Assembly (NCBI GenBank): GCA_017656505.1 | Contig: JACDNU010000023.1 | Coordinates: 1 to 37,016 of the forward strand | Length of the DNA stretch: 37,016 bases | Direction of reading: 5' to 3' | Origin: Archaeoglobus sp. | GTDB taxonomy: Archaea; Halobacteriota; Archaeoglobi; Archaeoglobales; Archaeoglobaceae | Shown: positions 22,078 through 30,700 of the stretch, piece by piece | Numbering within the stretch: position 1 is the stretch's first letter | How the letters are laid out: every line of letters begins with the position of its first letter | Position numbers and translations under genes: made by a program | The notes under the pieces: generated by a model | Told to the model about the DNA's origin: nothing | The model's database searches: none | What the model saw: only the letters and a program-made list of their open reading frames with translations

Positions 22078-23205
22078 CTACTCATACCTCAAAGCCTCAA
22101 TCGGCTCGAGCATGCTTGCCTTCCATGCCGGATAAAATCCGCTTACAACTGCTGTTATTAGGCCGAAGAATACTCCCAACAAAATCGAATTCAGGGTTTC
22201 AAGACTGAAAAGATACTTTGCCGACTGCAGAATCGCAAGCTCAATGAAATAACCTCCGAAAATGCTTAGAAAGCCACCTATAACGCTCCCTATAGCGCCT
22301 AGGATCAAAGCCTCATAAAGGAAAATTCTAAGGATTGTGCCCCTACTCGCCCCAACTGCCCTCATCACCCCGATTTCTTTCGTTCTTTCCAGCGTTGACA
22401 TGAGCATTATGTTTAGAATGCTTACCCCAGCTACTAAGAGCGAAACACCCGCTATCGCGAGCAGGAAAAGATTAATCTGATTAAAAGCTTCGGTTAATCT
22501 TTCCAGAATCGTTCTGAGTTCGAGAACTCTCACCTTCTTCTCCCTCGAATTTATGGACTTCTCAACCAATTCCTTGAACTTGTCGATGTCGTTTAAACTT
22601 TCTACCTTTACAATGATCATGTTGTAGTCTTCCTCGTTAAAGAGGTTGGTAAAGTCCTTATCTGAGATAATTATGACATTGTTGGGGTTCAAATCGAATC
22701 TGGCTCCTTCTTCTTTCAGAATTCCAGAAACCACGAACTCCTTTCCTTCAATCAATATCTTGTTTCCAACCCTGAGTTTAAGCCTCTCTGCAAGATGGCT
22801 CCCAACAACGCAAGAGCTGGAGAGCCTGTTACTTCCCTTTTCAACTTCAAATAACTCTGTAATCGCATCTCTTTCCAAACCATAAACCGTTGTGAAAGTC
22901 CTCTTGTTTTTAAAATAGATGAGAGACCCTTTGTTTTTAATAGGCAGGACGGATTTTAAGTATCCGATCTTTTGAATCTTCGTAACAATCGTTTTATCGA
23001 TGCTCGAGTATCCTCCGGCATAGGAAGGGGCTATGATAACCTCATTCGCAACGTCTTCAAATCGCTCAAGAACACTCTTCTTCAAACCCTCTCCAAAAAT
23101 TCCGATGCTGGAAATGGCCATTACACCGATGACTATACCGATTATTGCAAGAACACTCCTAACTTTCGTCCGGCTGAGATTCCTTCTTGCTAACTCGAAG
23201 TACAT
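22078..23205 (-). CDS. ABC transporter permease, MacB/FtsX-like
   Basis: A 375-residue membrane protein with the FtsX/MacB layout. An N-terminal membrane helix (VRSVLAIIGIVIGVMAISSI) is followed by a large outer domain (about 45-245), then three C-terminal helices (FLLAIAGVSLLVAGVSILNI, ILRIFLYEALILGAIGSVIG, LGVFFGLITAVVSGFYPAW). The family signature RTKEIGVMRAVGASRGTI and the ending PIEALRYE are both present. It is the last gene of a leftward operon with the ATPase and a surface protein, and probably exports or releases a lipid, peptide or protein. Confidence 0.9.
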   Translation of the reverse strand: MYFELARRNLSRTKVRSVLAIIGIVIGVMAISSIGIFGEGLKKSVLERFEDVANEVIIAPSYAGGYSSIDKTIVTKIQKIGYLKSVLPIKNKGSLIYFKNKRTFTTVYGLERDAITELFEVEKGSNRLSSSCVVGSHLAERLKLRVGNKILIEGKEFVVSGILKEEGARFDLNPNNVIIISDKDFTNLFNEEDYNMIIVKVESLNDIDKFKELVEKSINSREKKVRVLELRTILERLTEAFNQINLFLLAIAGVSLLVAGVSILNIMLMSTLERTKEIGVMRAVGASRGTILRIFLYEALILGAIGSVIGGFLSIFGGYFIELAILQSAKYLFSLETLNSILLGVFFGLITAVVSGFYPAWKASMLEPIEALRYE

Positions 23206-23235
23206 TGCTCGATCACTTCCTCATCTATGCCTTAT

Positions 23236-23916
23236 TTATGTGTCTCCTTCAACTATCTTCCCATCCCTGATTCGGATTATTCGCTTCGCGTATCCTGAAA
23301 TCGCAGGATCGTGGGTGACTATTACAAGCGTTACACCTTCTTCCTTGTTCAGATTGGTCAGAATCTCCATGATAATTTCTCCACTCTTCGTATCCAGATT
23401 CCCCGTCGGCTCATCGCAGAGCAGAATGGCGGGATTGTTTGCCAAAGCCCTTGCTATTGCAACCCTCTGCTGCTGCCCTCCGCTTAGCTCTGTAGGCTTT
23501 CTGTCCATTTCTCTCTCAAGCCCGACTTTTTCCAGCAATTCCTTTGCCCTCTCCTCCCTCTTCCTAACATTTAAACCTCGAAAGATCATAGGCAACTCCA
23601 CATTCTCCAAAGCTGTTAGCGTTGGAATGAGATTGTACTGCTGGAAAATGAAGCCAATTTTCTCTCTCCTGAGCCTCGTAAGCTCATCATCGCCGAGCTG
23701 GGATGTGTCAACCCTGTCTATCAAAACTCTCCCCCTTGTTGGCTTATCCAAGCAGCCGATCATGTTGAGCAAGGTCGATTTTCCGCTTCCTGACGGCCCC
23801 ATTATCGCAACGGACTCTCCCTTATCTACTTTAAGCGAAACACCATTCAGTGCGTAAACCTTCTGCATTCCCACAGTATAGATCTTGTAGACGTCTTCGA
23901 GCACGACTTCTTCCAT
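23236..23916 (-). CDS. ABC transporter ATP-binding protein, LolD/MacB type
   Basis: A 226-residue ABC ATPase with Walker A GPSGSGKST, Q-loop FIFQQYNLIP, signature LSGGQQQRVAIARAL, Walker B AILLCDEPTGNLD and the switch His in IVTHD. GNLDTKSG after Walker B is typical of the LolD/MacB/FtsE branch. It pairs with the FtsX-like permease 30 bp downstream and is in the same operon as the COG1361-type surface protein. Confidence 0.93.
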   Translation of the reverse strand: MEEVVLEDVYKIYTVGMQKVYALNGVSLKVDKGESVAIMGPSGSGKSTLLNMIGCLDKPTRGRVLIDRVDTSQLGDDELTRLRREKIGFIFQQYNLIPTLTALENVELPMIFRGLNVRKREERAKELLEKVGLEREMDRKPTELSGGQQQRVAIARALANNPAILLCDEPTGNLDTKSGEIIMEILTNLNKEEGVTLVIVTHDPAISGYAKRIIRIRDGKIVEGDT

Positions 23917-23943
23917 TTTATCGTCTTACTTCTTCTTTTTCTG

Positions 23944-25305
23944 CTATTTTCTTGATTTCAGGACGGCAACGACTATTATCGCAGCGACAATCACGGCAGC
24001 TATTCCAATATAGAGTAAAGTGTTTCGCGGAGTCTTCTCAATCCCCTTGTTGGGTACTGTAAATTCTTGAGATATCGAATTTGACATTCCAAGTTCATTT
24101 GTCCACGAAACCTTTATGACTCCCTTTTTGATCGCTGACGGCATGGAGAAGTCAAAGCTGAAGAAATCTCCAGCATCCAGCTCTCCAACAAAGAAGTTCT
24201 TTGTAACGTTTCCACTCGTCAACTCTATCAAAACGTTTCTTGCCTTTGATCTTCCTCCATTGCTTAGATCTCCTGTAATCTTTACTTCCTCAAGCGTTTT
24301 TTTGACATCAAGGTTGCTTATTCCTAGGATATCCTGGTCGGTAGCCGTAAACTCGATTTTCCTTTCTGCAGCGTAGTCATTCCCCATCTCATCCTTGTAA
24401 CTGACTTCTGCTACAATCTCCTGCTTTCCGGCTTTTTTAGGAGAGAATAGGAAGCTTATGGATGTGGATGAAAAAGGATCCAGATACGCGATCTCTTTTC
24501 TATTTTCAGAGAAAACTGCTCCGTCGCTACTAAGCTCAACGGCGATTTGATAAATTCTATCGTTTCTAAGGTTTACAATGGAAATCGTAAGCTCTGAGAC
24601 GTCGTTTATTGCAAGAACCGAGTAGCTGATGTTCTGGCTCAAGAAAACTCCTTTGCTGCTATCGTATTCGACACTGACATTCTGAATTGTCTCGTGATAG
24701 TTATTCCCGTTGTAGTATGAAATCTTGAAGGAAAGCGGTCTCTTCTCGGTTGGATAGAGCTTAAAAGCTCCTGAAGCCTCCTGAATGCTGTTAAAGTAGA
24801 ATATAGAAGGTTCAGAAACAAATAGCGGCTTTATCATCACCCTTTCAAAGTTTAATCTACTCATGAGTGTAAATTCTACTTCGTTAACCTCATTGAGAGT
24901 AAGCCTGCTTTTCTTCAAGATGATGGTAGGTTTCTCGTCTGCAACCTCAACGTTAAAAATCTGTTTCTTCGTCTCATTCTTTGTGCTAATCAAAACCTCA
25001 ACGCTGTACACTCCTGGCTCGCCCGCTCTCAGCGTGAATGGAAGCTCGTAGCTTGTACCTTTAGATATCGTCCCTATCTCGGTAACGAAACTCGGTGACA
25101 CATCGATTCCACTGGCTCTGAACGATATGCTCTTCACATCCTCATTTTGGGCTGTAAGAATAAGTTTTCCCTCTGCTAAGTCTCCGGGCAGAAGTACTTG
25201 AGGATTTATCTCCACTTTTGAAACCTCCACGGCATTTACTGGGATGGAGATGAGGAGCAGGGTAAGAATTCCAATCCAGACTTTCACTTTCATCCTATTT
25301 TTCAT
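23944..25305 (-). CDS. Secreted membrane-anchored protein with Ig-like repeats (COG1361 type)
   Basis: A 453-residue protein with a signal peptide (KVWIGILTLLLISIPVNAVE), several Ig-like beta-sandwich repeats outside the cell (about 30-415, e.g. VLLPGDLAEGKLILTAQNED, LEEVKITGDLSNGGRSKARN), and a C-terminal membrane helix (LLYIGIAAVIVAAIIVVAVL) with a basic stop. Such proteins in archaea are routinely found before a LolD/MacB-like ABC pair and probably act as its extracellular adaptor. AGGAGG lies 9 bases before the ATG. The promoter carries a palindrome at 25321. Confidence 0.85.
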   Translation of the reverse strand: MKNRMKVKVWIGILTLLLISIPVNAVEVSKVEINPQVLLPGDLAEGKLILTAQNEDVKSISFRASGIDVSPSFVTEIGTISKGTSYELPFTLRAGEPGVYSVEVLISTKNETKKQIFNVEVADEKPTIILKKSRLTLNEVNEVEFTLMSRLNFERVMIKPLFVSEPSIFYFNSIQEASGAFKLYPTEKRPLSFKISYYNGNNYHETIQNVSVEYDSSKGVFLSQNISYSVLAINDVSELTISIVNLRNDRIYQIAVELSSDGAVFSENRKEIAYLDPFSSTSISFLFSPKKAGKQEIVAEVSYKDEMGNDYAAERKIEFTATDQDILGISNLDVKKTLEEVKITGDLSNGGRSKARNVLIELTSGNVTKNFFVGELDAGDFFSFDFSMPSAIKKGVIKVSWTNELGMSNSISQEFTVPNKGIEKTPRNTLLYIGIAAVIVAAIIVVAVLKSRK

Positions 25306-25320
25306 CCAATCATCCTCCTG

Positions 25321-25335
25321 TAGTAAGGCTTACTA
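25321..25335. promoter_or_regulatory. Palindromic operator at the ABC operon promoter
   Basis: TAGTAAGGCTTACTA has perfect 7-base arms with one central base. The minus-strand TATA-like AAGTTTATCT (about 25349-25358) predicts a transcript start near 25328, inside the palindrome, so a repressor bound here would silence the exporter operon. No regulator gene is adjacent. Confidence 0.55.
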
Positions 25336-25381
25336 CAACTTCGCGCAGATAAACTTTGCTGTGGACTGTCGGCAGTTTTAA

Positions 25382-26725
25382 ATGAATTTGGACAAAATAA
25401 TGTTTATGGAAAGTGATGAGGTATTCGAACTCTACGAATTCGTTCAGATGAACCTTTTCTTCGGAGATGAGACCCTCAGCTTGAGAAGGAGCTACAATCC
25501 TCTCGTGCTTTTCACTATCCTCACTTCACTTCTCAACGGGAGGGAGCTGATTTTTGGTGACTATGGAAGCGGGAAAACCACCTCTGCCGAGAGGATAAGC
25601 AGCCTAACCAAAGCAGTCCCGCTTGAATTCATTCAAGCTTCGACCATCCACGGCCATCCAGAGCAGACGGAGGAAAAGCTCAAGGCAACTCTGGACTTAG
25701 CTGCCTTGGAGAAGGAGGGAAAGGAAGTAATAAGGTGGAAACTTCTCCCCTTCTCCCCGGCAATAATAATCGACGAGATCAATCGATTGCCAGTGGGAAA
25801 GCAGAGCATGATCCTGAACGAGGTTGACAGAAACATCTGGAGTTATCGAGGGGAGACTTTGATTTTCGAGGAGGGAAAGCCCTTTTTTGGAACGATAAAC
25901 TATCAGGATGCCGGAACAACCCTCCTTATCCCGCCCTTGCTGGATCGATTCGATATTGCTGTCGAGACGACGATGCTTCATCCGGTACGAAAGAGGCTCG
26001 TCAGAAGGGGAGTGGATGACAGCATACTTCGCGATCCAAAGCTGGCAAAAGAGATGATTGACTACATAATGGAGATGAATTTCTCGGAGAAGGCAGATGA
26101 AATCGTGAGATATGTGGATGAAGTTTCATCATCTTTCAGAGAGGTAATCGAGGAGAGAGCCAAGAGGATGGGATTCAGTCTAAGCATACCAACAAAACGT
26201 GAGGCCAAGGAGATAAGGAGGGAAATAGAATCCTACCCCATATCAACCGATTTCGAACTTCTTATGGACTATCTCGGGCAGGAAATTTACTGTCATCTGG
26301 GAATGCACAAGGACTTCTCGAAGTGCAACGGTTGCCATTACGCGAACTATGTCTGTTCCGATCTCTACGCAATCTCCAACAGAGCTGAGAAAAGCGTTAT
26401 GCTTTACTCAAAGGCTGTAGCATGGTGGAATGGAGACGAGGAAGCGGACATTCAGCATCTAATAAGTGTTCTCCCCTTCGCCTTATGGCATCGAACCGAA
26501 ATCTCAGACAGGAAGAGATCCGAAATCAGGGACATCGAAAAGGATGTTAGCGACGAGTTCTTTGCCGTCAGAGACAGCCTTATGAAAGTTAAGAAGAGAT
26601 GGGAAGAACACAGAAATCTGCAGATTGAAGCTTACAATCTTCTAAAGAAAGGAGATGAGAAAGAGCTCGAGAGAATAGCTGAACTTGTAGCCCATCCTTT
26701 CTTCAAAAGCCTCTTAAGAGGGTGA
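25382..26725 (+). CDS. MoxR-type AAA+ ATPase with four-cysteine motif
   Basis: A 447-residue AAA+ protein. Walker A is GDYGSGKTT (59-67), Walker B is IIIDEINRL (about 129-137) and a sensor-like GTINYQDAG follows near 172, with LLDRFDIAVETTML typical of MoxR ATPases. A spaced cysteine set, C304-x10-C-x2-C-x6-C325, lies in the C-terminal helical part; this could bind an Fe-S cluster or zinc and is not usual for MoxR. The start is the ATG at 25382. Next in the operon is a VWA protein; MoxR-VWA pairs act as chaperones that insert metals or remodel target enzymes. Confidence 0.88.
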   Translation: MNLDKIMFMESDEVFELYEFVQMNLFFGDETLSLRRSYNPLVLFTILTSLLNGRELIFGDYGSGKTTSAERISSLTKAVPLEFIQASTIHGHPEQTEEKLKATLDLAALEKEGKEVIRWKLLPFSPAIIIDEINRLPVGKQSMILNEVDRNIWSYRGETLIFEEGKPFFGTINYQDAGTTLLIPPLLDRFDIAVETTMLHPVRKRLVRRGVDDSILRDPKLAKEMIDYIMEMNFSEKADEIVRYVDEVSSSFREVIEERAKRMGFSLSIPTKREAKEIRREIESYPISTDFELLMDYLGQEIYCHLGMHKDFSKCNGCHYANYVCSDLYAISNRAEKSVMLYSKAVAWWNGDEEADIQHLISVLPFALWHRTEISDRKRSEIRDIEKDVSDEFFAVRDSLMKVKKRWEEHRNLQIEAYNLLKKGDEKELERIAELVAHPFFKSLLRG

Positions 26726-26784
26726 TGAATGGTTAGAAGGGGTTAGAAGGAGAATTAGGGTAGATCGGGAGGAGGTAGAAGGGG

Positions 26785-28218
26785 TTGCTAAGCCCTGAAT
26801 TTCTAACAGAGATCTTTGAGAAAGCAAGAAGGAAACTTTACTTCCCACCTATAGAGAGGTTCGAGGTATCTGAGGGAGTGAGCAAATTTGAGTTTGGTAG
26901 GAGATCTAGGCTGATCGTTGGAAAAGAAGATTTGGTCGCAAATAAAAAAGCTTTGGAGGGGTTCTTCGCTTTAAATTTAAATCACTGGGCTAAGCACCCG
27001 TACGATCTCAAAACAGTTCTGCTTGAAGAGTACTGGTTGAAGGAGTTTGAAAAAAGATCGGAGATAAGGGACATTTTCGATGACCTCGTCTCTGCCTTAG
27101 ACCTCATCTTCAATCGCGGGATAGAGGAGATAATAGACTACTATCGTTATGCTCCGATAAAAGGGAAGCATGATGTGCTGGTAAGAGCTTACCTGCAGAG
27201 GGTAAGCGGGGAGCAAATCATCAAAGCGTCGGAAGAGATCGAGAGCAGAGTGGATGAGCTGATGAAAATAGATTTCCTCGATCTGAGAAAGATGAGGCTC
27301 AGAATGAATCTGATTCGCTTCGCAAATCTCATAGAAGATTTGATAGAAGGCTTTGAACCAAAGATAAAGTTTGAAGATCTTTCGGATGAAGATCTTAGGC
27401 AGGCTTTGAAGGAGGTAGCATGGGAGCTTGATGAAAGGGAATTTGAAGATTTCTGCGCTTTTATAGGAAAGAAAACCGATACAGAGATAAAAAAACCCAG
27501 GAAGCTCTGGTACATGGAAAAGGCGAGAAATTATTCAATCTACATCCAGCCCTTATCGAGAACGGGCTCTTTATATCCTTCGGAAATCAAAGAATTCGAA
27601 TTTGATGACAGAATAGAAGCCTACAACCCTGTTGAGAGCTATGGTAAGCTCATTCCTGGCATTGCAAAGAAGTTTGTTTACGAGGATTTTGAAGGCATGG
27701 CAAGCGGAATTGCCGATGCGGTGATAGTCATGGACTCGTCGGGAAGCATGACGGATCCTGAGAAAAGCGTTTCCTATGCTGTTCTGGGGGCTTTCGTAAT
27801 AGCTCGAAATTACCTTGAAAATGGAGCCAAGGTGGGAGTTGTAAATTTCTCAAATGAGAACATAAGTCTCCCTCCTGCGAGGGGAGAGGTTGTCTTCGAC
27901 CACCTCATCCTCTATCAGGGTGGGGGAACCCATTTGGATGTGGATGAGCTGAAAGGCTATTTGAGTAGGCTCTCACAGCCCGATCTGATCATGATAACCG
28001 ATGGAGGAATCGAGAACATCGATGAGGTGGTTGATTTTGTATCGAAGCTCAGATCATTAACGCTCATATGGATAAAAAAGCATGTTAAGGGGTTGAAGGA
28101 ATTCAAAGAGAGGGTGGAGAGATTGAAAGGGATAAGGGGTGTTGAGATATTCGAGGTTGAGGATGAGAAGGACATCCCATCCATAGCTGTGAAAAGGTTT
28201 GGTGATTTTTATGCCTGA
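26785..28218 (+). CDS. VWA-domain protein, partner of MoxR
   Basis: A 477-residue protein. The N-terminal two thirds are helical and charged. The VWA domain is at about 310-470 with a complete MIDAS: DSSGS in VIVMDSSGSMTD (about 316), Thr in GGGTHLD (about 378) and Asp in IMITDGGIEN (about 408). The start is a TTG at 26785, with GGAGG upstream; no ATG fits. The gene overlaps the first GXGXG gene by 8 bp. It is the expected adaptor that links the MoxR ATPase to its client. Confidence 0.87.
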   Translation: MLSPEFLTEIFEKARRKLYFPPIERFEVSEGVSKFEFGRRSRLIVGKEDLVANKKALEGFFALNLNHWAKHPYDLKTVLLEEYWLKEFEKRSEIRDIFDDLVSALDLIFNRGIEEIIDYYRYAPIKGKHDVLVRAYLQRVSGEQIIKASEEIESRVDELMKIDFLDLRKMRLRMNLIRFANLIEDLIEGFEPKIKFEDLSDEDLRQALKEVAWELDEREFEDFCAFIGKKTDTEIKKPRKLWYMEKARNYSIYIQPLSRTGSLYPSEIKEFEFDDRIEAYNPVESYGKLIPGIAKKFVYEDFEGMASGIADAVIVMDSSGSMTDPEKSVSYAVLGAFVIARNYLENGAKVGVVNFSNENISLPPARGEVVFDHLILYQGGGTHLDVDELKGYLSRLSQPDLIMITDGGIENIDEVVDFVSKLRSLTLIWIKKHVKGLKEFKERVERLKGIRGVEIFEVEDEKDIPSIAVKRFGDFYA

Positions 28219-29017
28219 TTTAAGGCGAATTTTCGACAGATATCCAGATGTACTGGAGTTTGATGAGGTTGAGGAAGTTGATGAGGTTAAGGCTAAAATT
28301 AGAGAAAGAAAGAAGGTTGAATTTAAGGATCTCGGGGATATAGTCGGTATTTACTTAGAAAAAGAAACATCCGATGTCTTCAGACTGAACCCTCACAAAG
28401 CCTTTGAATTTGGCAGGAAAGTTCAGAGAGGTTTTGGTTTGAGTCTGGGAGAGATCGAGGAGATGGTGAACTTAATCCTCCCGCAAAAGATGATCGAGTT
28501 TGAAGGGCAGCTCAGAGTAAAGCTCTGTGATGACCTCTTCGACAGCTATCTCGGTTACTTCTTTTCGGGACTTTACTACGATGTAATCAGAGAAACAGAC
28601 TCAATAACCTTTGATTTTCGCAGAAATTTTCCAAAGTTTCCTCATTTGAGGTACAGGATCGAGAACAAGTGGGGATTTGGATATAGGCATACTAAGGGAG
28701 AATTGATTCTGCTAGGTTATGCCGGCGGTTACGTAGGTCAGGAGATGAGGGGTGGTAAAATTGAGGTCATTGGAAGCACCGGCGATAGAGTTGGATATCG
28801 AATGAGAGGTGGGGAGATTATTGTAAGGGGATCATGCGCTTGGAGAACTGGAGACGAGATGAGCGGAGGCACGATAATCGTGGAGGGAGACACAGGGGAG
28901 TGGACGGGAATTAACATGACCGGTGGAGAGATAAAAGTTCGGAAAAGAATAAGATCGCTGGGGGAGAGGTTTGGGGGAAAAATATCCGTCTGGAAGGATG
29001 GCTGGGTTGAGGTTTAG
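28211..29017 (+). CDS. GXGXG beta-helix protein, first copy
   Basis: A 268-residue protein. After an acidic helical N-terminus (1-150), residues about 155-265 carry four or five repeats of the G-x-x-G-x-x-M-x-GG type (GYAGGYVGQEMRGGKIEV, GDRVGYRMRGGEIIV, GEWTGINMTGGEIKV), the right-handed beta-helix known from the C-terminus of glutamate synthase and from subunit C of formylmethanofuran dehydrogenase. There is no catalytic domain attached. The ATG at 28211 has GGTGAT upstream and overlaps the VWA stop, so translation is coupled. Confidence 0.8.
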   Translation: MPDLRRIFDRYPDVLEFDEVEEVDEVKAKIRERKKVEFKDLGDIVGIYLEKETSDVFRLNPHKAFEFGRKVQRGFGLSLGEIEEMVNLILPQKMIEFEGQLRVKLCDDLFDSYLGYFFSGLYYDVIRETDSITFDFRRNFPKFPHLRYRIENKWGFGYRHTKGELILLGYAGGYVGQEMRGGKIEVIGSTGDRVGYRMRGGEIIVRGSCAWRTGDEMSGGTIIVEGDTGEWTGINMTGGEIKVRKRIRSLGERFGGKISVWKDGWVEV

Positions 29018-29046
29018 GGTTGATTTGGTATAACTTGGTATAGGCT

Positions 29047-29724
29047 ATGGATCGAAAGAAAATTATCAATCAATTGGTTGAAAGAATAGCAATTCCTGAA
29101 CCGGAGGAAAGGAAGAAGCTGAAAATCCAATCGAACAAGATTGAAGATGCTGTTTTAGCCTTCATAGAATGGGCAAAAGACAAGTACGGCTGGAAGAAAG
29201 AGGTTTGGGAGGAAGCATTCAAACTAGGGAGAGAGATTTGCAGTGAGCTTCAGCTTTCTGCTAAGGAGATACCCTTACTTCAGAACTTCAGAATCGGAGG
29301 AATATTTGGATTCTTCATCTCAGGACTGGTTCACGATTTGGAGGGCAGCTTTAAGCTTAAGCTGAATCCAATGTCGGGACTCGGATACAAATTCAAATGC
29401 GGCAAGCTTGAGATTTTCGGAGACAGAATGATCTATCTCGGACTGAGAATGAGGGGAGGAAAAATAATCCTCCACGGAAATGCTGGAAATTATGCTGGAA
29501 GGGAGATGGAAGGTGGAGAGCTCATTGTGAACGGTAACGTGAGAAACTGGGCTGGATACGGCATGAAAGGTGGCAGGCTCGTGATAAAAGGAGATGCCGG
29601 AAACGTCCTCGGAGCAAAAATGGAGGGCGGTGAGATTATAGTTTATGGGAGCTCGGGAGACTGGCTGGGAGACGATGCAAGGGGAGGGAGGATTGAGGTT
29701 AGAGGATTGAAGTCAAGGAGATGA
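29047..29724 (+). CDS. GXGXG beta-helix protein, second copy
   Basis: A 225-residue paralogue of the gene before it, with the same plan: a helical N-terminus (1-100), a short junction (IGGIFGFFISGLVHD), then GXGXG repeats (GDRMIYLGLRMRGGKIIL, AGNYAGREMEGGELIV, RNWAGYGMKGGRLVI, AGNVLGAKMEGGEIIV). It begins 29 bp after the first copy. Two free-standing beta-helix proteins may form a heteromer, perhaps a scaffold subunit of a larger enzyme or the client of the MoxR-VWA pair. Confidence 0.8.
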   Translation: MDRKKIINQLVERIAIPEPEERKKLKIQSNKIEDAVLAFIEWAKDKYGWKKEVWEEAFKLGREICSELQLSAKEIPLLQNFRIGGIFGFFISGLVHDLEGSFKLKLNPMSGLGYKFKCGKLEIFGDRMIYLGLRMRGGKIILHGNAGNYAGREMEGGELIVNGNVRNWAGYGMKGGRLVIKGDAGNVLGAKMEGGEIIVYGSSGDWLGDDARGGRIEVRGLKSRR

Positions 29725-29836
29725 AAATTTTTAATTTTTTACAGAATCGCAACATCTACTAATCATCAACTCATAAACTCATCAGCTCATCATCCTTTTC
29801 AATAAACTTCTAATAGTGCTTAACCAAACAACCTAC

Positions 29837-30496
29837 ATGAAACACAGAATTCTTTCAAGGCCGAGCTACAGCCTGCTCGAGCTTGAACTCGAAAGCGGAG
29901 AGGAAGTGCAGGCTGAGACAGGAGCTATGGTTTACATGAGAAACGTTGAGTTGAAAACGGAGATGAAAGGTGGACTTTTCGGAGGATTAAAGCGGTCTCT
30001 GCTTGGAGGAGAGTCATTCTTCATAAACAGGTTCGTCTCGAAGGGTAAAGGATTGCTCGGACTTGCACCGAGATACCAGGGAGACATCGTGCACATTCCA
30101 ATGGATGGAAGAATGTACGCTCAAAGCGGTGCTTTTCTTGCTTCATCTCCGGAAATAGAGGTTGACACGAAGTGGGGAGGAACAAAAACTTTCTTTGCTG
30201 GAGAGGGGCTGTTTCTGCTCAAGCTGGATGGAAGTGGAGACCTATGGCTCTCATCCTTTGGTGGAATTGAGGAGGTTGAGGTTGAGGATTATTTGAAGGT
30301 TGACACGGGTCACATAGTAGCATTCGGAGAAGGGCTTGATTTCAAAATATCCAGAGCAGGCGGGCTTAAGGCAACTTTGCTCAGCGGAGAAGGATTGGTG
30401 GCTGAGTTTAGGGGAAGCGGAAAGGTCTGGATCCAGACGAGGTCCGTAGGCGAATACGTTGGATGGCTTGCATCGTTGCTCCCGAAAAGGGATTGA
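29837..30496 (+). CDS. AIM24 family protein (TIGR00266)
   Basis: A 219-residue beta-rich protein. The opening HRILSRPSYSLLELELESGE, the segment VQAETGAMVYM and the Gly-rich core GGLFGGLKRSLLGGESFFIN are the family signature, with VAFGEGLDFKI and VWIQTR later. The cellular role of prokaryotic members is unknown; mitochondrial AIM24 is linked to inner-membrane organisation. The ATG at 29837 matches the family start better than the GTG seven codons upstream. It appears to be a single gene, about 110 bp after the GXGXG operon. Confidence 0.87.
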   Translation: MKHRILSRPSYSLLELELESGEEVQAETGAMVYMRNVELKTEMKGGLFGGLKRSLLGGESFFINRFVSKGKGLLGLAPRYQGDIVHIPMDGRMYAQSGAFLASSPEIEVDTKWGGTKTFFAGEGLFLLKLDGSGDLWLSSFGGIEEVEVEDYLKVDTGHIVAFGEGLDFKISRAGGLKATLLSGEGLVAEFRGSGKVWIQTRSVGEYVGWLASLLPKRD

Positions 30497-30700
30497 GCTT
30501 TGACGTTACACTGAATTTGAAAATCGAAAATTTTACAATTATTGTTTTACTTTTATTTTTATTTTCGGAAGCTTCGATGAGAATTATCATAACCAATATC
30601 TTTCCAAAAAATTTATATTTTAAGGAATAATGTAAACTTCAGCTGAGAAGGGCTTTGGCTCTTTTCTTGGCTTATGGGGTTGCTAACAGGGTGTTGCGGA

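Noticed and set aside
23033-23857. 274-codon plus-strand frame
   Set aside because: Antisense to the ABC ATPase and permease genes; Ser/Pro-rich shadow of their codons.
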